Source of the DNA: Pseudomonas simiae | GTDB taxonomy: Bacteria; Pseudomonadota; Gammaproteobacteria; Pseudomonadales; Pseudomonadaceae | Direction: 5' to 3' | Length of the DNA stretch: 64,000 bases | Assembly: GCF_900111895.1 (NCBI RefSeq) | Contig: NZ_FOKB01000002.1 | Coordinates: forward strand, 372,001-436,000 | Shown here: one piece after another, positions 40,410 to 49,969 of the stretch | How positions within the stretch are numbered: the first letter of the stretch is position 1 | How the letters are laid out: the number at the start of each line of letters is the position of its first letter | Position numbers and translations under genes: made by a program | Notes under the pieces: model-generated | What the model was told of the DNA's origin: nothing | Seen by the model: only the letters and a program-made list of their open reading frames with translations | Database searches by the model: none

Positions 40410-41149
40410 GGCAAGGCAATCAACGAGGCAAAGTTAAGACACTGGAACCATGGCACAACTGTCGAGAACCCGGCCGCCAACAGGCGTTCGCGATGTTCTT
40501 CGAGGCTGTCGGGCTTCATGACGTTTTCGATGGCGCTGCGCTTCTGGGCGATTTCCAGTTCGCTGTAGCCATTGGCGCGTTTGAACGCGATATGCAGGTC
40601 GGTGAGCAGCGCATGTTCTTGCGCATCGTTGAAACGCAGCTTCTCCGAAAGGATCAGCGCACCGCCCGGCAACAGTGATTGGCGGATGCGCGAGAGCAGC
40701 GCCAGGCGCTCATCGGGTGCGATGAATTGCAGGGTGAAATTCAGCGCGACCACTGACGCCGGCTGAAATTGCAGCGCGAGGATATCGCCCTCGATCACTT
40801 CAACCGGCAGCAACTCCTGGAACATCGAGTCCTGGCCATTGAGGTATTCACGGCAACGCTCGACCATCGCCGCCGAGTTATCCACCGCGATCACTCGGCA
40901 ACCGTCGGTGCGCACATGACGGCGCAAGGCCTGGGTCACTGCGCCGAGGGATGACCCCAGGTCATACAGCACGCTGTTGGGTTGGGCGAACTGCGCGGCG
41001 AGTACGCCAAGGTTCTCGACGATGGTCGGGTAACCCGGTACCGAGCGCTTGATCATGTCCGGGAACACCCGCACCACGTCCTCGTTAAAGGCGAAGTCCG
41101 GCACCTGGGGCAGGGGCTGGGCGAATAGGCGATCGGGTTCTTTGCTCAC
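40406..41149 (-). CDS. cmoA: Carboxy-S-adenosyl-L-methionine synthase CmoA
   Basis: This 247-residue enzyme makes carboxy-SAM from SAM and prephenate for CmoB. The cofactor site is [17 protein letters not shown] (about 60-76), followed by [10 protein letters not shown], and the mid-domain [16 protein letters not shown] is typical. It is the first gene of the cmoA-cmoB pair and is 36 bases from the lysoplasmalogenase-like gene upstream. Confidence 0.95.
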   Translation of the reverse strand: MSKEPDRLFAQPLPQVPDFAFNEDVVRVFPDMIKRSVPGYPTIVENLGVLAAQFAQPNSVLYDLGSSLGAVTQALRRHVRTDGCRVIAVDNSAAMVERCREYLNGQDSMFQELLPVEVIEGDILALQFQPASVVALNFTLQFIAPDERLALLSRIRQSLLPGGALILSEKLRFNDAQEHALLTDLHIAFKRANGYSELEIAQKRSAIENVMKPDSLEEHRERLLAAGFSTVVPWFQCLNFASLIALP

Positions 41150-41185
41150 GGTTGTTCCGGCGACGAAGGGGGAAAGGCCGGCATT

Positions 41186-41842
41186 TTAGCCAACTTGGCC
41201 CTCATGTGCGCGGGTTGTCTGATGGAAAGCCGAGGCCGTGATGCCCCATTGGCCGAGCCAATACGTAGTGATCAGCAAATACGGCGCTGCATCGAACGCC
41301 ACCACAAATCGGTTGATGCCGATCAGCGTGTCGGAAAACACGAACGACGCCGCGCCCGCAGCCGCCAACCCTGCCGAACGCTTCGGCACATCGCTGCCTA
41401 GCCGGGCCAATGCGCGCCAGAGCATGGCGCTGATTACCAGGGCATACACCACCACTGGAATCAGCAGGTCGCCCAGCCCATGGGAAATCAGGATGCTCAG
41501 CAGGATCGCGCCCACGGCCAGCGCCAAGATCAGCGGCAGCAGCGCCAAGCGGCGACAGTCACTGAAATAGGCTTTGAGGTAGGCCAGGTGCGCCAACAGA
41601 AATGCACCCAAGCCAAAGATGAACAGGTCACCCGGCCAGGCAAGCAGCACATCGCCCACCAGGGAAAAAATCAGCCCCAGGCTGATCCAGCGTCGATAGT
41701 CGGTGGGTGGCGCATCATGCAGCCAGCCCAGCAGCGCCAGTACTGGCAGCGGCTTGACCAGCAGGCACAGCAACGTGGCATGGGTGGTCAGGCCGTAGAT
41801 AAAGGTGCCGGCGCCCATCAACGCAAGAATCAGCCATGGCAT
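41186..41842 (-). CDS. YhhN/TMEM86-family membrane protein (lysoplasmalogenase-like)
   Basis: This 218-residue protein has about eight membrane helices. The family pattern shows in LVKPLPVLALLGWL (about 28-41), FSLVGDVLLAWPGDLFIFGLG (acidic residues of the active site, about 60-78) and FVFSDTLIGINRF near residue 178. TMEM86B, a relative, cleaves the vinyl-ether bond of lysoplasmalogens; the bacterial role is unclear. The start is 1 base from the icp stop, so the two form an operon. Confidence 0.82.
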   Translation of the reverse strand: MPWLILALMGAGTFIYGLTTHATLLCLLVKPLPVLALLGWLHDAPPTDYRRWISLGLIFSLVGDVLLAWPGDLFIFGLGAFLLAHLAYLKAYFSDCRRLALLPLILALAVGAILLSILISHGLGDLLIPVVVYALVISAMLWRALARLGSDVPKRSAGLAAAGAASFVFSDTLIGINRFVVAFDAAPYLLITTYWLGQWGITASAFHQTTRAHEGQVG

Positions 41843-41843
41843 A

Positions 41844-42233
41844 TCAGTTCACCGTGATAGCGCAGTCAAAGGTCTCGACGGGTTCGGCTTCCGGCTCCCA
41901 GGGTTGTTGGGAGGTCAGGCGCAAACGGCCCTGCCCGGTGGCGAACGCCTGGAAGCGCCAGGTCGACTGGCCGCCGCCACCGATCACGCCGGATTCCGAG
42001 CTGCTGTAGACCTCCGGGCTCAACGCACGCAACACGCCGCCGGCGGAGTCCTGGATCGCCCAGCGGTAGCCAGTGGTGGGGTTGCTCGGCAGGGTCAGGA
42101 TCAGGTTTTGTCCGCTTTTAAGCTGCAGCGGGCAGGCGCTCTGATTGTCCACGGTGACGTTTTGCTTCGGTGCACTGGCGCACGCGGCCAGCAGGGCAAG
42201 GCTCAAGGGGAGAAGCAGGCGGGCAGCGGTCAT
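41844..42233 (-). CDS. icp: Chagasin-type cysteine-peptidase inhibitor lipoprotein (I42)
   Basis: This 129-residue protein has a lipoprotein signal with lipobox LLAAC (about 14-18). The mature part has the I42 inhibitor loops: NPTTGYRW (about 51-58), GGGGQSTWRF (about 85-94) and a third loop near SQQPWEPE. These three loops plug the active site of papain-like peptidases. The lipobox suggests anchoring to a periplasm-facing membrane. It lies between the asrA-type gene and the YhhN gene, as in P. aeruginosa PAO1. Confidence 0.85.
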   Translation of the reverse strand: MTAARLLLPLSLALLAACASAPKQNVTVDNQSACPLQLKSGQNLILTLPSNPTTGYRWAIQDSAGGVLRALSPEVYSSSESGVIGGGGQSTWRFQAFATGQGRLRLTSQQPWEPEAEPVETFDCAITVN

Positions 42234-42317
42234 GGGGGCTCCGTTGATTCACGACGAAGGGCGAGCATAACCGAAGATGAGACAAGGTGTGACTGGATGG
42301 GAACTTGTGGTGACCGG

Positions 42318-42403
42318 GCCGGCCCTTTCGCGAGCAAGCCCGCTCCCACCTGTCGACCGCGTACGCGGTCAACATGGAGGAGCGGGCTTGCTCGCGAAGA
42401 GGC
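42318..42403. repeat. REP palindrome pair, tail-to-tail
   Basis: The left arm has CTTTCGCGAGCAAGCCCGCT and the right arm GGAGCGGGCTTGCTCGCGAA. The cores point the opposite way from the other pairs, so this is an outward-facing arrangement. A short inner GACCGCGTACGCGGTC palindrome lies between the arms. Confidence 0.85.
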
Positions 42404-42425
42404 CGCTCCAGGCGCTACATAACGA

Positions 42426-44846
42426 TCAGAACAGCACTTTGGCCACATCCGCAAATCGCTTGGCAAAGTGCACCGTCATGCCTTCTTTCAGGTACTCCGG
42501 CAACTCTTCAAAGCTCCCGCGATTCGGCTCCGGCAAGATCAGCTCATGGATCTTCTGGCGCCGCGCCGCAATCACCTTCTCGCGCACCCCGCCAATCGGC
42601 AGCACATGCCCGGTCAGTGTCAGCTCGCCGGTCATCGCCACGCCTTTTTTCGGCGGCTGGTTGCGTGCCAGGGACAGCAGCGCACTGGCCATGGTTACCC
42701 CGGCGCTTGGGCCGTCTTTCGGCGTGGCGCCTTCCGGCACGTGCAAGTGCACGAAGGCTTCGTCGAAGAACTTCGGATCACCGCCAAACGACTTCAGGTT
42801 CGAGCTGATGTAGCTGTAGGCAATCTCCGCGGACTCCTTCATCACCTCACCCAATTGCCCAGTGAGCTTGAAGCCGCGATTGAGGGTATGGATACGCGTC
42901 GCCTCGATCGGCAGGGTCGCGCCGCCCATGCTGGTCCAGGCCAGGCCGGTGATGACGCCGGTGCCGGACAGCACTTGCTCATTGCGGAACACCGGCACGC
43001 CCAGGGAGCTTTCCAGGTCCTTGTTGCCGATCTTGATCACCGAGTCCGGCTCATCCAGCAACTTGACCACCGCCTTGCGCACCAGTTTGCCCAGCTGTTT
43101 CTCCAGCTGACGTACGCCGGCCTCTCGCGCATAGCCGTCGATCAACGCACGCAGCGCGCCATCGCTGATGGTCAGGGTGTTTTTTGACACGCCTGCTTTT
43201 TCCAGCTGTTTCGGCCACAGGTGGCGCTTGGCGATGGCGACTTTCTCTTCGGTGATATAGCCCGACAGGCGGATCACTTCCATACGGTCCAGCAACGGGC
43301 CGGGGATGGAATCCAGGGTGTTGGCGGTGCACACGAACAGCACTTTGGACAGGTCCAGGCGCAGGTCCAGGTAGTGGTCGAGGAATTCGACGTTCTGTTC
43401 CGGGTCGAGGGTTTCCAGCAGCGCCGACGCCGGGTCGCCCTGGAAGCTCTGGCCCATCTTGTCGATCTCGTCGAGCATGATCACCGGGTTCATCACTTCC
43501 ACATCTTTAAGCGCCTGCACCAGCTTGCCGGGCATGGCGCCGATGTAGGTGCGGCGATGGCCCTTGATCTCGGCCTCGTCGCGCATACCGCCGACGCTGA
43601 AGCGATAGAACGGCCGCCCCAGGGACTCGGCGATGGATTTACCCACGCTGGTCTTGCCCACGCCCGGCGGGCCGACCAGCAGCACGATGGAGCCGGCGAC
43701 TTCGCCCTTGTAGGCACCCACCGCCAGGAATTCGAGGATGCGGCTCTTGATGTCATCCAGGCCCGCGTGGTGTTTATCCAACACTTTTCGTGCATGTTTC
43801 AGGTCGAGCTTATCCTCGCCATACACGCCCCATGGCACCGACGTGGCCCAGTCCAGGTAGTTGCGTGTCACCGCGTATTCCGGCGAGCCGGTTTCGAGGA
43901 TCGACAATTTGTTCAGTTCTTCATCGATGCGTTTTTTCGCCTGGGCCGGCAGTGCTTTGCCTTCCAGGCGTTGCTCGAACTGTTCGACGTCCGCACTGCG
44001 ATCGTCCTTGGTCAGCCCCAGTTCTTGCTGGATGACCTTGAGCTGTTCCTTGAGGAAGAACTCGCGCTGGTGTTCACCGATCTTGCGGTTCACCTCGGCG
44101 GACAGTTCTTTTTGCAGGCGCGCGACTTCGACTTCTTTGCGCAGCATCGGCAGCACTTTTTCCATGCGCTTGAGCATGGGCACGCAGTCCAGCACTTCCT
44201 GCAACTCATTACCGGTGGCCGAGGTCAGCGCAGCGGCGAAGTCGGTCAGTGGCGATGGGTCGTTGGGGCTGAAGCGGTTGAGGTAGTTCTTCAACTCTTC
44301 GCTGTACAGCGGATTGAGTGGCAGCAGTTCCTTGATCGCATTGATCAGCGCCATGCCGTAGGCCTTGACCTCGTCGGTCGGCTCGCTCGGCTGGTGCGGG
44401 TATTCGACTTCCACCAGATAGGGCGGGCGGTGGTGCTTGAGCCAGGTTTTGATGCGCACACGGGTCAGGCCCTGGGCCACGAATTGCAGCTTGCCGTTCT
44501 CGCGGCTGGCGTGGTGCACCTTCACCAGGGTGCCGTACAGCGGCAGGGCTGAGGTGTCGAAGTGGCGTGGGTCTTCCGGCGGCGTGTCCATGAAGAACAG
44601 GGCCAGGGAGTGGTGGTCGGATTTGCTCACCAACTCCAGGGTCTCGGCCCACGGCTCTTCGTTGACGATCACCGGCAGCACTTGCGCCGGGAAGAAGGGC
44701 CGGTTGTGGATCGGAATGATGTAGACCTTGTCCGGCAGGTTTTGCCCAGGCAGGGCCAGGCCGGTATTGGACGAGGCGGATTCAGCGTTTTCGGGGTCGG
44801 CGTAGTCGTTGAGGTCGTAATCAGGGAATTCTTGCTGGTCGCTCAT
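42426..44846 (-). CDS. asrA: Lon-family ATP-dependent protease, AsrA type
   Basis: This 806-residue Lon protease has the N-terminal substrate domain (about 30-225), an AAA+ domain with Walker A LLVGPPGVGKTSVGKS and Walker B VIMLDEIDKMG, and the serine-lysine peptidase domain with KDGPSAGVTMASAL (Ser) and GGVREKVIAARRQ (Lys). The position next to icp matches AsrA of P. aeruginosa, a second Lon that responds to aminoglycoside stress; the housekeeping Lon is elsewhere. The start ATG 44846 is chosen over 44873, as the nine extra residues look non-coding. The ortholog name rests on gene order. Confidence 0.9.
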   Translation of the reverse strand: MSDQQEFPDYDLNDYADPENAESASSNTGLALPGQNLPDKVYIIPIHNRPFFPAQVLPVIVNEEPWAETLELVSKSDHHSLALFFMDTPPEDPRHFDTSALPLYGTLVKVHHASRENGKLQFVAQGLTRVRIKTWLKHHRPPYLVEVEYPHQPSEPTDEVKAYGMALINAIKELLPLNPLYSEELKNYLNRFSPNDPSPLTDFAAALTSATGNELQEVLDCVPMLKRMEKVLPMLRKEVEVARLQKELSAEVNRKIGEHQREFFLKEQLKVIQQELGLTKDDRSADVEQFEQRLEGKALPAQAKKRIDEELNKLSILETGSPEYAVTRNYLDWATSVPWGVYGEDKLDLKHARKVLDKHHAGLDDIKSRILEFLAVGAYKGEVAGSIVLLVGPPGVGKTSVGKSIAESLGRPFYRFSVGGMRDEAEIKGHRRTYIGAMPGKLVQALKDVEVMNPVIMLDEIDKMGQSFQGDPASALLETLDPEQNVEFLDHYLDLRLDLSKVLFVCTANTLDSIPGPLLDRMEVIRLSGYITEEKVAIAKRHLWPKQLEKAGVSKNTLTISDGALRALIDGYAREAGVRQLEKQLGKLVRKAVVKLLDEPDSVIKIGNKDLESSLGVPVFRNEQVLSGTGVITGLAWTSMGGATLPIEATRIHTLNRGFKLTGQLGEVMKESAEIAYSYISSNLKSFGGDPKFFDEAFVHLHVPEGATPKDGPSAGVTMASALLSLARNQPPKKGVAMTGELTLTGHVLPIGGVREKVIAARRQKIHELILPEPNRGSFEELPEYLKEGMTVHFAKRFADVAKVLF

Positions 44847-44938
44847 GGGGCACCTGCATAAGGAAGTATGCAAGTTAGATGGGGCGGGGTAGCGGTGGTT
44901 TCAATGGTCGGGTGAAGTTAGCAACAAATTGCATGAAT

Positions 44939-45973
44939 TCAGCTGATTTTGTGCAGGTAGCTCGGCAATGGCTGCTCCGGCAGCACTGACAACACTTTCA
45001 ACCGCTGCAGCATACGCTGCCGTGCGCGTTGCAAATGCTCGCGCAGGTTCAGCGCCGCCGCGTCAAAAGCGCCGTGCAACAACAACTCTAGAATCAGCCG
45101 ATGTTCGGCCAGCATGGCTGGATCGGCGCCGATCCCCAGCAAACGGTAGAAAATCCGGCTGATGATCATCGGGCTCTGTCCTTGGCGAATCAGTGCCGCG
45201 ATCTTGCGATTCTGTACGCCGGCTAGGCAGCGCTGGTGCAGGTCCTCCTCGATCTGTTCGATGGCCTCCAGGCTGCAGTGGGGGCTGTCCTGGGCATCGA
45301 GCACGCGTTGCAACATGGCCTCCAGCAATTCGCGGTCGAGGTGGGGCGCGCTCTGGCGTAGGGCTTCGGGTTCCAGGCAGGCGCGCAGCTCGTAGTCTTC
45401 GGTGACTTCGCGGGCGGTCAGCGGTCCTGCCAGCCATTGAGAGTAGGGCTCTTTTTCCACCAGGCCTCGGTCGCGCAGGCGCATCAGCGCTTCGCGCACC
45501 ACTGCGCGGCTGACGCCGTAGTGGTCGGCGGCGGCTTGCTCGTCCAGGCGGTAGTGACCGAAGGCAATGCAGGTGGACAACGCAGCGCCGATTTCCTCGA
45601 CGATGCGCTCGCCCAGGGGCCGCGTGTCCACCAACTCATCTTCCCCGTTGAGGCCCAAGTGCGCATGGCTCAAGGGTAGGCGCAGCGGTTCCAGCGCCAG
45701 GCCTTCGGGGTTGATCAGGTAACCCCGGCCGTTGAAGCGACAGATCAGCCCTTCCTCATGCAGCAGGTCGAGGGCTCGGCGAACCGGCACGCGACTGGTG
45801 CCGAACAATTCGGCCAGCGGCGCTTCCAGCAAGACCAGGCCGTGGCGTGCGGTGCCGTTGACGATCGCATCACGCAATACCTGGTGAATCATCGCGTAAC
45901 GGGAGGCCGAGGCGGACACTGCTTTCATCGCTTTCTCTGGGGCTTGTAGGACGGTGGCCGGGGATTCTCTCAT
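44939..45973 (-). CDS. GntR-family regulator with two winged-helix domains plus FCD
   Basis: This 344-residue regulator has two GntR-type DNA-binding domains in one chain. The first (about 27-86) contains APLAELFGTSRVPVRRALDL and the second (about 121-182) DEQAAADHYGVSRAVVREAL. An FCD effector domain (about 188-325) keeps the metal-type histidines H246, H291 and H313. Usual FadR/FCD proteins have one such domain and about 230-250 residues. ATG 45928 is an alternative start. It is divergent from the amidase operon, and the 292-base gap has two 25-bp palindromes, so it is probably the operon's regulator. Confidence 0.87.
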   Translation of the reverse strand: MRESPATVLQAPEKAMKAVSASASRYAMIHQVLRDAIVNGTARHGLVLLEAPLAELFGTSRVPVRRALDLLHEEGLICRFNGRGYLINPEGLALEPLRLPLSHAHLGLNGEDELVDTRPLGERIVEEIGAALSTCIAFGHYRLDEQAAADHYGVSRAVVREALMRLRDRGLVEKEPYSQWLAGPLTAREVTEDYELRACLEPEALRQSAPHLDRELLEAMLQRVLDAQDSPHCSLEAIEQIEEDLHQRCLAGVQNRKIAALIRQGQSPMIISRIFYRLLGIGADPAMLAEHRLILELLLHGAFDAAALNLREHLQRARQRMLQRLKVLSVLPEQPLPSYLHKIS

Positions 45974-46055
45974 AAGTTGCGCCTGTCACCCTGCGCCACA
46001 GCGGCGGCACTTTTTTGGGGCTTGAAATGTGGTGATGTTACTTTTCTGCACAAAA

Positions 46056-46080
46056 ATGTACTTATTAATAAAAGATACAT
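46056..46080. promoter_or_regulatory. Imperfect palindrome, copy 1 of a paired operator
   Basis: ATGTA and TACAT end an A/T-rich 25-base box (core TTATTAATAAAA). Its sequence matches the reverse complement of the box at 46223-46247 at 22 of 25 positions. It lies 83 bases from the regulator start (45973). Confidence 0.8.
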
Positions 46081-46222
46081 TATTTCATTCGGCACGCTTT
46101 CCGGCGTGCTCCCGTCCTTTTTTTGCGCTGTTTAAAACCTTCTATCCCGTAGCTCTGGGCAAAATCCACGGTTTGCGTAGAGCCCGTCAAACAGAGACTG
46201 GCACGAAAGCTGCCTTTGTAAA

Positions 46223-46247
46223 ATGTATATTTTATTAATATGTACGT
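46223..46247. promoter_or_regulatory. Imperfect palindrome, copy 2 of a paired operator
   Basis: This 25-base box (core TTTTATTAATATG) is an inverted near-copy of 46056-46080. It ends 18 bases before the amidase ATG, overlapping the leader, where a bound repressor would block transcription. Confidence 0.8.
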
Positions 46248-46265
46248 TTTATAAGGGGCAACCTG

Positions 46266-47588
46266 ATGTCAGACGCCACTTCAATGGCCGAGGATTTCGC
46301 CAGCGGTCGCAGCGACCCGGTGCAAGTCCTTGAACAGGCACTCGAGAAGGCGAGCCAGGTCCCGGCTGTGTTCATCAGCCTGACTGCCGAGCGCGCGCGC
46401 CGGGAAGCTGAAGCCGCTGCCGCCCGTTGGCGCGCCGGCCAGCCTTTGAGTGTATTCGACGGCGTACCCTTGGCCTGGAAGGATCTGTTCGACGTGGCCG
46501 GCAGCATTACCACTGCTGGCGCCGCCTACCGCCGCAACGCGCCTGCCGCATTGCTCGACGCACCGACGGTCGGCTTGCTGTGCCGCGCCGGGATGGTCAG
46601 CGTGGGCAAGACCAACCTCAGCGAATTGGCGTATTCCGGCCTGGGCCTGAACCCGCATTTCGGCACGCCACACAATCCCCATGGCACTGACCAGCCACGC
46701 ATTCCCGGCGGCTCGTCGTCCGGTTCAGCCGTGGCCGTCGCTGCCGCAATTGTGCCCATCGCCATGGGGACCGACACCGCCGGTTCCATCCGCATCCCCT
46801 CGGCGTTCAACGGCCTGGTGGGTTACCGCAGCAGCAGCCGACGCTATAGCCGCGACGGCGTGTTCCCCCTGGCCCACACCCTCGACAGCCTGGGTCCGCT
46901 GACGCGCAGCGTGCGTGATGCCCTGGCCATCGACGATCTGCTGCATGGCCGTCGCCAAACGCACATCGCCCGCAGCCTCAAGGGCCAGCGTTTTGTGTTG
47001 GCGCAGCAAGATGTCGAACCCGCTGTACGCAACAACCTGCTGCGCGCAGTGGAGCAACTCAAGGCCCACGGCGCGTTGATCGAAGAACGCGAGTGCCCGA
47101 CCTTCCAGGCCACCTTGGACCTGATCAAGCACCATGGCTGGCTGGGTTCCTTCGAAGCCTTCGCCTTGCACGAAGCCTTGCTCGACAGCCCCGACGCCGA
47201 ACAACTCGACCCCCGTGTACGCCGCCGCCTCGAAGCCGCGCGCGCGCTGCCGGCCAGCCAACTGCTCCACTTGTTCGACGCCCGTCGCCGCCTGCAACAG
47301 CAATTGATGGCCGACCTCGACGGCGCCCTCCTGATCACCCCCACCATCGCCCATGTCGCTCCGGCGTTGGCACCGCTGGAAGCCGATGACGAGCTGTTCG
47401 TCAAAACCAACCTCGCCACCCTGCGCCTGACCATGCCCGGCAGTTTGCTCGACATGCCGGGCGTGACCCTGCCCAGCGGCCGTGATGCCCAGGGCCTGCC
47501 CACCGGGCTGCTGCTCAGCGCCCCGACGGGGGAAGACGCTCGCCTGTTGCGCGCGGCGCTATCCGTCGAATCCGTACTCAACGTTTAA
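46266..47588 (+). CDS. Amidase-signature hydrolase (candidate half-amidase)
   Basis: This 440-residue serine amidase of the amidase-signature family cleaves C-N amide bonds. The Ser-cisSer-Lys triad is visible: K72 in [13 protein letters not shown]150 in PGGSSSGSA, and nucleophile S174 in [13 protein letters not shown]. The start ATG 46266 has AAGGGG upstream. It opens an operon with an HpPgdA/imidase-like deacetylase 11 bases downstream. Together these suggest it removes the terminal amide of a half-amide formed by ring opening. The exact substrate is inferred. Confidence 0.87.
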   Translation: MSDATSMAEDFASGRSDPVQVLEQALEKASQVPAVFISLTAERARREAEAAAARWRAGQPLSVFDGVPLAWKDLFDVAGSITTAGAAYRRNAPAALLDAPTVGLLCRAGMVSVGKTNLSELAYSGLGLNPHFGTPHNPHGTDQPRIPGGSSSGSAVAVAAAIVPIAMGTDTAGSIRIPSAFNGLVGYRSSSRRYSRDGVFPLAHTLDSLGPLTRSVRDALAIDDLLHGRRQTHIARSLKGQRFVLAQQDVEPAVRNNLLRAVEQLKAHGALIEERECPTFQATLDLIKHHGWLGSFEAFALHEALLDSPDAEQLDPRVRRRLEAARALPASQLLHLFDARRRLQQQLMADLDGALLITPTIAHVAPALAPLEADDELFVKTNLATLRLTMPGSLLDMPGVTLPSGRDAQGLPTGLLLSAPTGEDARLLRAALSVESVLNV

Positions 47589-47599
47589 GGAGACACATC

Positions 47600-48478
47600 A
47601 TGGCTAAAGACATTCTCTGTGCATTCGGCGTCGACGTTGACGCCGTCGCCGGCTGGCTCGGTTCCTACGGCGGCGAAGACTCGCCGGACGACATCTCCCG
47701 TGGCCTGTTCGCCGGCGAAGTCGGCGCGCCGCGCCTGCTCAAGCTGTTCGAACGCTATGGCCTGCGTACCACCTGGTTCATCCCTGGCCACTCGATGGAA
47801 ACCTTCCCCGAGCAGATGAAGGCCGTGGCCGACGCCGGTCACGAAATCGGTGTGCACGGCTACAGCCATGAAAACCCCATCGCCATGACGGCCGAGCAGG
47901 AAGAAATTGTCCTGGATAAATCCATCGAGCTGATCACCCAAGTCACCGGCAAGCGCCCGACGGGTTACGTGGCGCCGTGGTGGGAATTCAGCAAGGTCAC
48001 CAACGAACTGCTGCTGAAAAAAGGCATCAAGTACGACCACAGCCTGATGCACAACGACTTCCATCCCTACTACGTGCGCAAGGGCGACAGCTGGACCAAG
48101 ATCGACTACAGCCAGCACCCCGACACCTGGATGAAACCCCTGGTGCGCGGCGAAGAAACCGACCTGGTGGAGATCCCGGCCAACTGGTACCTCGACGACC
48201 TGCCGCCAATGATGTTCATCAAGAAAGCCCCCAACAGCCACGGCTTCGTCAACCCGCGTCACCTCGAAGAAATGTGGCGCGACCAGTTCGACTGGGTGTA
48301 TCGCGAACACGAACACGCCGTGTTCACCATGACCATCCACCCCGACGTCTCCGGCCGTCCGCAAGTGCTGCTGATGCTTGAGCGCCTGATCGAACACATC
48401 CAGAGCCATGCCGGTGTGCGCTTCGTGACCTTCGACGAAATCGCCGACGACTTCATCCGCCGCCAACCCCGTACCTGA
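47600..48478 (+). CDS. HpPgdA-like polysaccharide deacetylase/cyclic imidase family protein
   Basis: This 292-residue protein has the NodB (polysaccharide deacetylase) fold and is strikingly similar over its whole length to H. pylori HpPgdA (HP0310). Shared stretches include [49 protein letters not shown] and [20 protein letters not shown]. Metal ligands D14, H86 and H90 are present. The same family includes PuuE allantoinase and bacterial imidases of about 293 residues. No signal peptide is seen, so a cytoplasmic ring-opening hydrolase is more likely than a cell-wall enzyme. It is 11 bases from the amidase. Confidence 0.85.
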   Translation: MAKDILCAFGVDVDAVAGWLGSYGGEDSPDDISRGLFAGEVGAPRLLKLFERYGLRTTWFIPGHSMETFPEQMKAVADAGHEIGVHGYSHENPIAMTAEQEEIVLDKSIELITQVTGKRPTGYVAPWWEFSKVTNELLLKKGIKYDHSLMHNDFHPYYVRKGDSWTKIDYSQHPDTWMKPLVRGEETDLVEIPANWYLDDLPPMMFIKKAPNSHGFVNPRHLEEMWRDQFDWVYREHEHAVFTMTIHPDVSGRPQVLLMLERLIEHIQSHAGVRFVTFDEIADDFIRRQPRT

Positions 48479-48618
48479 CACACCCCACCTGTAGCAGCGG
48501 GCTTGCCCGCGGAAACCGTCAACGATGACGCGGGCATCCTGGATGAACGCGGTGTCGAGGCGTTCTTCGCCAGCACGTTCGCTCCTACGGAGGGCCACTA
48601 ACCCTTGAGGCGCGACCC

Positions 48619-49959
48619 ATGTCCATCTACAACAAGCTTGACCTGACTGGCTGGAAACCCCGGCAACTGACGTCCAAGGAGGTGCGATTTGCCACCTGGA
48701 TCGCGTTTTTCGCCTGGGTGTTTGCGGTGTATGACTTCATCCTGTTCGGCACCTTGCTGCCGGAGATCGGCCGGCATTTTGGCTGGGGTGAAGTGGAGCA
48801 AGCTGAAATCGCGACGTGGGTGGCGGTCGGCACGGCGGTGGTTGCGTTTGCCATCGGCCCGGTCGTGGACAAATTGGGGCGGCGTACCGGCATTATCTTC
48901 ACGGTGGCCGGCTCCGCGCTGTGCTCGGCACTCACCGCGATCGGCGGTGCGTGGGGCAAGTCGCCGCTGATTCTGATCCGTTCGTTGGGTGGCTTGGGGT
49001 ATGCCGAAGAAACCGTCAACGCGACGTACTTGAGTGAGTTGTATGGCGCCTCGGAAGATCCGCGACTGACCAAACGCCGTGGTTTTATCTATAGCCTAGT
49101 GCAAGGCGGCTGGCCGGTGGGGGCTTTGATTGCCGCCGGGTTGACCGCGCTGTTGCTGCCGATCATTGGCTGGCAGGGCTGCTTCATCTTCGCCGCGATC
49201 CCGGCGATTGTCATCGCGATCATGGCGCGCAAGCTCAAGGAGAGCCCGCAGTTCCAGATCCACCAGCGCATCAGCGAACTGCGTAAAAGCGGCGCATTGA
49301 AGGAAGCGCAAAACGTTGCCGTGACCTACGGCGTGGACTATGACGAACACAGCAAGGCCGGCCTCAAGGCCGCGTTCCGGGGCCCGGCGCGGCGCGCCAC
49401 GTTAGTGATCGGCGCGGCACTGTTGCTCAACTGGGCGGCGATCCAGGTGTTCAGCGTGCTCGGTACGTCGGTGATCGTCAGCGTGCACCATATCTCGTTC
49501 GAGAATTCGTTGATCATCCTGGTGCTGTCGAACCTGGTGGGTTACTGCGGTTACCTCAGCCACGGCTGGATGGGTGACAAGATCGGCCGTCGCAACGTGA
49601 TTGGCCTGGGCTGGATGCTCGGCGGCCTGTCGTTCGCCGGGATGCTGTTTGGCCCGAGCAATATGCCGATGGTAGTCGGGCTGTACAGCCTGGGCCTGTT
49701 CTTCCTGATCGGTCCATATTCGGCGGCGTTGTTCTTTATCAGCGAGAGTTTCCCCACCAGCATCCGCGCCACTGGAGGCGCAATCATCCACGCCATGGGG
49801 CCGATCGGTGCGGTGGTTGCAGGCTTTGGCGCAACCCAGGTGTTGTCTGCCGGCAGCGACTGGCAGACCGCCGCGCTGTGGTTCGGTGCGCTGCCGTGTT
49901 TCCTGTCCGGCGCCTTGATGTTTGCCGCACGCCATGTGCGCCCGGAAACCGTTCAGTAA
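48619..49959 (+). CDS. MFS transporter in the imide/amide operon
   Basis: This 446-residue carrier has 12 predicted helices of the metabolite:H+ symporter type. Helix 1 is [19 protein letters not shown]; the loop motifs are [10 protein letters not shown] and [13 protein letters not shown] longer cytoplasmic loop (about 205-250) links the halves. It starts 140 bases after the deacetylase-like gene, in a gap holding a short REP-like stem, and SDR genes follow 10 bases later. It probably imports the substrate of the pathway, perhaps an imide or dicarboxylate; specificity is not known. Confidence 0.85.
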   Translation: MSIYNKLDLTGWKPRQLTSKEVRFATWIAFFAWVFAVYDFILFGTLLPEIGRHFGWGEVEQAEIATWVAVGTAVVAFAIGPVVDKLGRRTGIIFTVAGSALCSALTAIGGAWGKSPLILIRSLGGLGYAEETVNATYLSELYGASEDPRLTKRRGFIYSLVQGGWPVGALIAAGLTALLLPIIGWQGCFIFAAIPAIVIAIMARKLKESPQFQIHQRISELRKSGALKEAQNVAVTYGVDYDEHSKAGLKAAFRGPARRATLVIGAALLLNWAAIQVFSVLGTSVIVSVHHISFENSLIILVLSNLVGYCGYLSHGWMGDKIGRRNVIGLGWMLGGLSFAGMLFGPSNMPMVVGLYSLGLFFLIGPYSAALFFISESFPTSIRATGGAIIHAMGPIGAVVAGFGATQVLSAGSDWQTAALWFGALPCFLSGALMFAARHVRPETVQ

Positions 49960-49969
49960 GGAGTGTGTG

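Noticed and set aside
47600..48478. Cell-wall peptidoglycan deacetylase as the role of the HpPgdA-like protein
   Set aside because: There is no signal peptide or membrane helix, and its neighbours are an amidase, a transporter and SDRs, which favours a soluble ring-opening hydrolase.
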